The notes under the pieces are model-generated. The model ran no database searches. It was not told where the DNA came from and saw only the letters and a program-made list of their open reading frames with translations. Below are positions 58,796 to 64,000 of a stretch of 64,000 nucleotides of DNA, piece by piece; positions within the stretch are counted from its first letter, which is position 1; every line of letters starts with the position of its first letter. The stretch is from positions 744,001 to 808,000 of the forward strand of contig CAVQUF010000004.1 of assembly GCA_963716865.1 (NCBI GenBank), given 5' to 3'. This DNA comes from AC-32 sp963716865 (GTDB lineage: Bacteria > Actinomycetota > Thermoleophilia > Gaiellales > Gaiellaceae). A program made the position numbers and the translations under genes.

Positions 58796-59212
58796 ATGGA
58801 TGGAGACGGTGGAGCTTGGACCGGCTGGATCGCCTTTGCCGGCCTGCTCATGATCGTGATGGGCTCGCTCGATTTCTTCGCAGGCCTTGTCGCGATCATC
58901 AACGACCGCTACTACACGGTCACGCGGGATCAGATGGTCCTGATCCACGACGTCAGCCACTGGGGCTGGGTCACGTTGCTCTGGGGAATCATTATCGTGC
59001 TCGCCGGCTTCGGGCTCCTCGCGGGCTCGGGCTGGGCGCGCTGGTTTGCGATCGTGGTCGGAGTCATCACGTTCTTCACGAACCTCGGATTTGTCGGCAA
59101 CAGCGCCTACCCGCTCTGGACGCTGACCGTGCTGATCCTGAACGGCGTCGTCCTCTACGCGCTGATGGTCCACTGGAGCGACGCATCGGAGGGTCTCTCG
59201 CAGACCCCCTGA
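58796..59212 (+). CDS. Small four-helix membrane protein (DUF7144-like), copy 1
   Basis: 138 residues, nearly all in four membrane helices: GWIAFAGLLMIVMGSLDFFAGLVAI, WGWVTLLWGIIIVLAGFGLLAG, WARWFAIVVGVITFFTNLGF and LWTLTVLILNGVVLYALMV. AAGGAGGC lies upstream of ATG 58796, which decides the start over an in-frame ATG at 58760. This pattern matches a family of small actinobacterial membrane proteins I recall as DUF7144. The next gene is a close paralogue. Function unknown. Confidence 0.83.
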   Translation: MDGDGGAWTGWIAFAGLLMIVMGSLDFFAGLVAIINDRYYTVTRDQMVLIHDVSHWGWVTLLWGIIIVLAGFGLLAGSGWARWFAIVVGVITFFTNLGFVGNSAYPLWTLTVLILNGVVLYALMVHWSDASEGLSQTP

Positions 59213-59254
59213 CGAAACGGAGCTGACCGACGGCTCCCGACAAGGAGGGAACAC

Positions 59255-59662
59255 ATGGATTCGAATGCTTGGTCCGGCTGGGTGGCGTTCGCCGGACTGC
59301 TCATGATCGTGATCGGCTGTCTGGACTTCTTCGCAGGCCTGGCGGCGGCCATCAACAACCGCTACGTGGCGATCTCGAAGGACCAGATGGTCCTGTTCCA
59401 CAGCGTCAGCACGTGGGGATGGATCACGATGCTCTGGGGCATCGTCATCGTCCTCGCCGGTTTCGGGCTTCTGTCGGGCGCGGGCTGGGCACGCTGGTTC
59501 ACGATCATCGTCGGGACGATCACGTTCTTCGTGAACCTCGGCTGGGTCGGCAACAGCGGCTATCCGCTCTGGACGCTGATCGTGCTGGTCCTGAACGGCG
59601 TCGTCCTCTACGCCCTGATGGTGCGCTGGGGCGAGGCGACGGGAGGTATGAGGAGCGGCTGA
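59255..59662 (+). CDS. Small four-helix membrane protein (DUF7144-like), copy 2
   Basis: 135 residues and clearly a tandem paralogue of the preceding gene: the same four helices in the same order (GWVAFAGLLMIVIGCLDFFAGLA, WGWITMLWGIVIVLAGFGLLSG, WARWFTIIVGTITFFVNLGWVGNSGYPLWTL, VLNGVVLYALMVRW). AAGGAGGG precedes the ATG. By eye about two thirds of residues agree. The pair most likely arose by local duplication. Confidence 0.83.
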   Translation: MDSNAWSGWVAFAGLLMIVIGCLDFFAGLAAAINNRYVAISKDQMVLFHSVSTWGWITMLWGIVIVLAGFGLLSGAGWARWFTIIVGTITFFVNLGWVGNSGYPLWTLIVLVLNGVVLYALMVRWGEATGGMRSG

Positions 59663-59689
59663 TCCACCCGCCGCTCGACTCGAGACGAC

Positions 59690-59740
59690 GAGCAGGCCGA
59701 TCTAGGTAGCCAGGGGTCTCTGCCCCGACTCGGCCTGCTC
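59690..59740. terminator. Bidirectional terminator between convergent genes
   Basis: GAGCAGGCCGA at 59690-59700 pairs perfectly with TCGGCCTGCTC at 59730-59740. An inner GGGG/CCCC stem strengthens the hairpin. It lies between copy 2 of the four-helix protein (+) and the small membrane protein at 59758 (-). Confidence 0.7.
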
Positions 59741-59757
59741 AGAGCCTCGCTAGCCGG

Positions 59758-60009
59758 CTACTCGGTGTCCCACTTGCGCGAGCTGCGCTTGTCCCACACC
59801 CAGCCGATCGCGAGCAGCAGGAGCGCGAACGCGAGGAAGCCGCCGAGGAAGCCCCAGGCGTAGACCGCCTTGGACAGGAGCAAGAAGAGGATCAGGGCGG
59901 CCAGGCCGCACAGCACGACGATCCCCGCAAGGCGCGCCCAGAACTTGAAGCCGATGCTGCCGTCGTCTTCCACGTTGGCAACCGTACCACCCTCCCGCGC
60001 GAGGCGCAC
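59758..60009 (-). CDS. Small two-helix membrane protein, hypothetical
   Basis: 83 residues. Two hydrophobic segments, FWARLAGIVVLCGLAALILFLLL and YAWGFLGGFLAFALLLLAIGWVW, flanked by charged ends (VEDDGSIG and DKRSSRKWDTE). GTG 60009 has AGGGAG six bases upstream and lies 9 bases after the stop of the formylglycine-generating-enzyme gene, so the two form an operon. No family recognised. Confidence 0.7.
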   Translation of the reverse strand: MRLAREGGTVANVEDDGSIGFKFWARLAGIVVLCGLAALILFLLLSKAVYAWGFLGGFLAFALLLLAIGWVWDKRSSRKWDTE

Positions 60010-60018
60010 CGGGACTCC

Positions 60019-60906
60019 CTAGGGCCGGACGACGCAGCGGAAGCCGATGTGCCCCGTCGAGGTGTCGACGGACTCGCCCTGTCGGGCGGCCGGCCGGTAG
60101 CGGAGGCAGTAGTTCGGGGCGCAGAGGTGGGAGCCGCCCTTGATCACGCGGCGCAGGAACCTCTCGCCCGGCAGGAGCTGAGGTGCGCAGCAGGCGTGCT
60201 CCTCGTGTGACGCGGTGAAGAAGTCGGTCGTCCACTCCCAGACGTTTCCGGTCATGTCGTAGAGCCCAAACCCGTTAGGGGGGAACGAGCCGATCGGCGA
60301 CGTCCCCGCGAAGCCGTCCAGCTTCAGGTTCTGCCACGGAAACTCGCCCTGCCAGCTGTTCGCCAGCGCCTGCCCACCCGGAAGATCCTCGTCGCCCCAG
60401 GCGAAGACGGCGCCGTCGAGTCCCCCGCGCGCGGCGAGCTCCCATTCGGCCTCGGCCGGCAGCTCCTTCCCCGCCCAGTGCGCGTAGGCCTCGGCGTCCT
60501 CGTACGCGACGTGGACGACCGGGTGGCGGTCGCGCCCGTTGATCGTGCTGCCCGGCCCCTCCGGGCGTTTCCAGTAGGCGCCCGGCTCGTAGCGCCACCA
60601 GTTCGTGAAGTCGCGCAGGTCGACCGGCCCGGCCGTCTCCTGGAAGACGAGCGACCCCGGCACGAGCAGCTCGGGGTCGGCATCGGGGTAGTCCTCCGCC
60701 GCGAGCGGGCGCTCGCAGAACGTGACGTACCCGGTCTCGCGCACGAAGCGCCGGAACTCCCCGGCCGTCACCGGGTGCTCGTCCATCCAGAAACCGCCGA
60801 CCTCGACCTCTCGGACCGGCCGTTCCTCCGGGTAGAAGTCGTCCGAGCCCATCCGGAAGGTCCCGCCGGGGACCCAGCCCATGTCCTTCGCCGGAGGCGC
60901 GGTCAC
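60019..60906 (-). CDS. Formylglycine-generating enzyme (SUMF1/FGE family)
   Basis: 295-residue copper-dependent oxidase family that turns a sulfatase Cys into formylglycine. Family segments: WVPGGTFRMGSDDFYPEERPVREVEVGGFWMDEHPVT (start, read in two parts GGTFRMGS and EVGGFWMDEHPVT), HPVVHVAYEDAEAYAHWAGKELPAEAEWE, GLYDMTGNVWEWT. The two active-site Cys of true FGE are present as CAPNYC (Cys262 and Cys267) in GGSHLCAPNYCLRYRP, which separates it from non-catalytic relatives such as EgtB or NirV. No sulfatase lies in the window. GTG start at 60906. Confidence 0.92.
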   Translation of the reverse strand: MTAPPAKDMGWVPGGTFRMGSDDFYPEERPVREVEVGGFWMDEHPVTAGEFRRFVRETGYVTFCERPLAAEDYPDADPELLVPGSLVFQETAGPVDLRDFTNWWRYEPGAYWKRPEGPGSTINGRDRHPVVHVAYEDAEAYAHWAGKELPAEAEWELAARGGLDGAVFAWGDEDLPGGQALANSWQGEFPWQNLKLDGFAGTSPIGSFPPNGFGLYDMTGNVWEWTTDFFTASHEEHACCAPQLLPGERFLRRVIKGGSHLCAPNYCLRYRPAARQGESVDTSTGHIGFRCVVRP

Positions 60907-61024
60907 GCGGTGACCGTACCGCTCCCGCGCCGGTCGCCGTCGGGCCGGCGGTCACACCAGTTCGTTACCGGTTGTTCACACGGCCACGACGCAACCGCCG
61001 CCGCCCATGTGGGAGACTCGGAAA

Positions 61025-63127
61025 ATGCCGAAGACGGCGCCGTCACCTTCGCGTACCGTGAGTCCTGTGGGCTTCGAGCGAATTCTCAACCGCGAGCTGT
61101 CGCGACTCGACTTCGATGCACGCGTGCTCGAGCTCGCCGCCGACTCGAGCGTCCCCCTGCTGGAGCGGGTGAACTTCTGCTCGATCCAGTCCAGCAACCT
61201 GGACGAGTTCTTCATGGTGCGGGTCGCGGGCCTGATGGACCAGGCCGCCTCGGGAATCGCGCCCCGCTCGCCCGACGGCCGCACGCCGCAGGAGACGCTC
61301 GCGGAGATCCGGAAGCGCGTCCTCGACCTGACGCGACGCCAGTCGAAGCTCTGGAAGGAGGAGCTCTGCCCCGCGCTCGGGGAGAAGGGGATCTCGATCG
61401 TCAAGGTCGAGGATCTCTCCGGCAAGGAGCTGACCGACCTCGACCTCCGCTTCGAGCACGAGGTGTTCCCGGTCCTGACGCCGCTGGCGGTCGGGCCGGG
61501 CCAGTCGTTCCCGTACATCTCCGGCCTGTCCCTCAGCCTCGGCGTCTTCGTCCGCGACCCGGTCACCGAGGAGGAGCGCTTCGCGCGCGTCAAGGTGCCG
61601 GAGCCGATCCCGCGCTTCCTGTCCGTCGGCAAGCGGGAGGCACTCGTCTCGCTCGAGGACGTGATCGGGCACTTCCTTCCGCGCCTGTTTCCCGGGATGG
61701 AGATCCTGGAGCAGTCCGTTTTCCGTGTCACGCGCGACGCGGACTACGAGCTCTCGGACGACGCGGACGACCTCCTGGAGGCGCTCCAGCACGAGCTCCG
61801 GCGGCGGCGCTTCGGCGATTGCGTCCGCCTGGAGATCTCCGATTCGATGTCGAGCGCGATGGTCGCGGAGCTCGAGGAAGGGCTCGGGATCGACGATGAC
61901 CAGGTCTATCCGGTGCGGGGCATGCTCGACCTCGCCGAGGTGTCGCAGGTCGCGAGGCTCGACCGCCCGGAGCTGAAGTACGAGCCGTGGGTCGGCGTGT
62001 CCAGGCGGCCGTTCAGCGCCAGCGAGACGCAACTGTTCACCAACCTCAAGTCGAGGGACGCGCTCGTCCACCTGCCGTACGACTCCTTCGCGACCAGCGT
62101 CGAGGCGTTCGTCGAGCTCGCCGCCAGCGACCCCGGAGTGCGGGCGCTCAAGACGACCGTCTACCGGACGAGCGACGACTCCGCCCTGGCGCCGTCGCTG
62201 ATCAAGGCCGCGGAGGCGGGGAAGCAGACGGTCTGCCTCGTCGAGCTGAAGGCCCGCTTCGACGAGGGTCACAACATCAGCTGGTCGCAGCGGCTCGAGC
62301 AGGCGGGCGTCCACGTCGTCCACGGGCTTCCGGGCCTGAAGATCCATGCGAAGGCGACGCTCGTCGTGCGCCGGGAGGCCGGCGGCCTCCGCCGCTACGT
62401 GCACATCGGGACGGGCAACTACCACGCGCTGACGGCGAGGCTCTACGAGGACCTCGGTCTCTTCACGGCGGACGAGGAGATCGTCTCCGAGGTCGCCGAC
62501 CTCTTCAACTACCTGACCGGCTTCGGGCGGCCGCAGGCGTTCAAGCGCCTGCTCGTGTCGCCGTTCAACCTCCGGGAGCGCCTGCTCGAGGAGATCGAGC
62601 GCGTGACCAAGGCCGCCAAGAACGGGAAGGAGGCGCGGATCCAGATCAAGGTGAACGGCGTCCACGACGCCGAGATGATCGAGGCGCTCTACCGGGCGTC
62701 GAACGCCGGCGCGAAGATCGAGATCGTCGTCCGGCGCATCTGCGGGATCCGGCCGGGGGTCAAGGGAATGAGTGAGAACATCTCCGTCCGGAGCGTCCTG
62801 GGGCGCTTCCTCGAGCACAGCCGCTTCTTCATCTTCGAGGCGAACGGCGAGGCGCGGTACTTCCTCGGCAGCGCCGACCTGCTGCCGCGCAACCTCGACC
62901 ACCGGATCGAGATCGTCGCGCCGGTGGAGTCGCGCGCGATCCAGGCCGAGCTCGAATCGATCTTCGGGGCGCTGCAGACCGACAACGCCCAGGCCTGGGA
63001 GCTCGACAGCGAGGGACGCTGGACGCGCTGCTCGCCGAAGAAGGACGAGCGGCGCCGCGCCGCGCAGTCCGTCCTGCTGACGCGCGCGCGCGCCCGCGCG
63101 CGGCGGCAGGCGGTGAGCACGGAATAG
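61025..63127 (+). CDS. ppk1: Polyphosphate kinase 1
   Basis: Makes polyphosphate from ATP. 700 residues, the full four-domain length. N-terminal LNRELSRLDFDARVLELA and SSNLDEFFMVRVAGL (residues about 20-75), head domain, then catalytic parts. The autophosphorylated His is in KIHAKATLVV (His441) and a second conserved His in YVHIGTGNYH (His460), the same 19-residue spacing as His435 and His454 of E. coli. Later RVFEHSRFFIFEANGE-type segment appears as LEHSRFFIFEANG, with LLPRNLDHRIE. ATG 61025 has GGGAG upstream; the GTG at 61007 is in frame but lacks one. ppx/gppA follows, a frequent pair. Confidence 0.95.
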   Translation: MPKTAPSPSRTVSPVGFERILNRELSRLDFDARVLELAADSSVPLLERVNFCSIQSSNLDEFFMVRVAGLMDQAASGIAPRSPDGRTPQETLAEIRKRVLDLTRRQSKLWKEELCPALGEKGISIVKVEDLSGKELTDLDLRFEHEVFPVLTPLAVGPGQSFPYISGLSLSLGVFVRDPVTEEERFARVKVPEPIPRFLSVGKREALVSLEDVIGHFLPRLFPGMEILEQSVFRVTRDADYELSDDADDLLEALQHELRRRRFGDCVRLEISDSMSSAMVAELEEGLGIDDDQVYPVRGMLDLAEVSQVARLDRPELKYEPWVGVSRRPFSASETQLFTNLKSRDALVHLPYDSFATSVEAFVELAASDPGVRALKTTVYRTSDDSALAPSLIKAAEAGKQTVCLVELKARFDEGHNISWSQRLEQAGVHVVHGLPGLKIHAKATLVVRREAGGLRRYVHIGTGNYHALTARLYEDLGLFTADEEIVSEVADLFNYLTGFGRPQAFKRLLVSPFNLRERLLEEIERVTKAAKNGKEARIQIKVNGVHDAEMIEALYRASNAGAKIEIVVRRICGIRPGVKGMSENISVRSVLGRFLEHSRFFIFEANGEARYFLGSADLLPRNLDHRIEIVAPVESRAIQAELESIFGALQTDNAQAWELDSEGRWTRCSPKKDERRRAAQSVLLTRARARARRQAVSTE

Positions 63128-63189
63128 CGGGCTCCCGCTCAGGCGTCCTGGACGCGCGGCGGTGTGTGCCGTCCGCACGGGAGACGAGG

Positions 63190-64000
63190 ATGAACGCCGT
63201 GAGAGTCGCCGTCGTCGACGTCGGGTCGAACACGGTTCGCCTGCTCGTAGGTGAGCGCGACGGCCCACGCGTCCGGCGGGTCGAGGAGGAGCGCGTCCGC
63301 GTGGCGCTCGGCGCCGACGTCGAGCGTACCGGCGAGCTCTCGGCGAAGCGCTTGGCGAGAGCGGCCGAGGCCGCGGCCCGCGAGGTCGGGAGGGCCCGTA
63401 AGCTCGGTGCGTCAGAGGTCACCGTGCTGCTCACCTCCCCCGGGCGGCAGGCGCGAAACGGCACCGATCTTCGCGACGCGATCGCGGCACGCACCGGCGC
63501 GCCCGTGCGCCTGCTCTCTGCGGAGGAGGAGGGCCGGCTCGGCTACGCCGGCGCGATCGCAGCCGCAGGAATCCCCCGCGGCAGTCTCGCGGTGTGCGAC
63601 GCGGGCGGCGGGTCGACCCAGCTCGCGGTCGGGACCGGGCGCACGCCGAGCTGGGTGCGGTCGGTGGACATCGGCTCGCTCAGGCTCACGAGGCGGCTGC
63701 TCGAGGGCAATCCTCCGCCGCTGCAGGAGCTTGCCGCTGCGCGCGCCGAGGCCGCCCGCTCCTTCGAGGGCCTCGTCCCGCCCCTGCCCCGCCGCGCGTT
63801 CGCGACCGGAGGCACGGCGCGGGCGCTCGGGCGGATCGTCGGCCGGAGGCTCGACCCGGAGACGCTCGCGCTCGCGTTCTCGATCGTCTCGTCCTCCCCG
63901 GCCGAGCGCGTCGCGAGCCGTTTCGGGATCCCGCAGTGGCGGGCAACCGTCCTCCCGGCCGGAGCGCTGATCCTGGCACGGGTGCAGAAGCTGCTGAACG
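63190..64000 (+). CDS. Ppx/GppA phosphatase, 3' end cut by window edge
   Basis: Exopolyphosphatase/guanosine pentaphosphate phosphatase family; about 270 residues visible. ASKHA-fold motifs: VAVVDVGSNTVRLLVGE (phosphate 1 loop, residues about 6-22), LLSAEEEGRLGYAGA (about 102-116, with the catalytic Glu region), AVCDAGGGSTQLAVG (phosphate 2 loop, about 132-146) and FATGGTARALGRI (about 198-210). ATG 63190 is used; GTG 63199 is possible. It degrades the polymer made by Ppk1, so the two set polyphosphate levels. Confidence 0.92.
   Translation, partial: MNAVRVAVVDVGSNTVRLLVGERDGPRVRRVEEERVRVALGADVERTGELSAKRLARAAEAAAREVGRARKLGASEVTVLLTSPGRQARNGTDLRDAIAARTGAPVRLLSAEEEGRLGYAGAIAAAGIPRGSLAVCDAGGGSTQLAVGTGRTPSWVRSVDIGSLRLTRRLLEGNPPPLQELAAARAEAARSFEGLVPPLPRRAFATGGTARALGRIVGRRLDPETLALAFSIVSSSPAERVASRFGIPQWRATVLPAGALILARVQKLLN

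Overview
This window is about 64 kb of GC-rich DNA with very dense gene packing. Many genes start with GTG and most neighbours overlap by 1 to 4 bases. The gene content (form I CO dehydrogenase, several molybdenum hydroxylases, two branched-chain-type ABC importers, luciferase-like oxidoreductases, Ppk1) fits a soil or aquatic actinobacterium, most likely of the class Thermoleophilia (Gaiellales or Solirubrobacterales). That placement is inference from style and content; no rRNA or tRNA gene was seen.

Layout. 1-772 (-) holds most of an FTR1/EfeU iron permease with an iron-box-like palindrome upstream. 932-2860 (+) is a secreted zinc metalloprotease. 2925-3742 (+) is an ArsR regulator plus SRPBCC protein pair whose promoter overlaps a perfect palindrome. 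3743-4130 has no intact gene but carries a strong hairpin and a decayed CHAP-like remnant. 4131-5429 (+) is a TadE/G-like protein with a von Willebrand A domain. From 20284 down to 5483 (-) runs one nearly gapless operon: form I coxM-coxS-coxL, two XdhC-family maturation proteins (one with a YHS domain), coxG, a second form II-type hydroxylase (S, L, M), a MetE-like protein, a degenerate citrate synthase homologue, a CoA ligase, two CYTH-domain genes (both frameshifted) and a glutathione S-transferase.

Divergently, 20371-33304 (+) carries coxD and coxE, amino-acid-related enzymes (aldo/keto reductase, ornithine cyclodeaminase family, threonine dehydratase family, double cupin), a complete Liv-type importer, a class V aminotransferase and a GNAT enzyme. 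From 54128 down to 33435 (-) runs a second long operon of 20 genes: a third molybdenum hydroxylase (M, S, L, G), a luciferase-like oxidoreductase, an M20 hydrolase, a fumarylacetoacetate hydrolase family protein, two creatinase/prolidase-like proteins, an isopropylmalate synthase-like enzyme, an FAD oxidoreductase, a sugar-isomerase-like protein, two ketopantoate-reductase-like proteins, a second Liv importer and prephenate dehydratase. It looks like an uptake and degradation route for an unknown N-containing or aromatic compound. 54230-64000 holds membrane proteins (YihY, Vps62-like, K+ channel, two tandem small paralogues), a formylglycine-generating enzyme, ppk1 and the start of a ppx/gppA gene.

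Main unusual signals: (1) a 75-base, two-hairpin repeat found twice, each copy beginning exactly on the stop codon of a cox-type gene; (2) at least five genes whose only sensible start is CTG inside a CTGA stop/start overlap, plus one apparent ATC start with a perfect Shine-Dalgarno; (3) six single-base indels breaking four genes, which suggests base-level sequence errors; (4) linkage of form I CO dehydrogenase to a second hydroxylase and a CoA ligase/citrate-synthase-like/MetE-like module.
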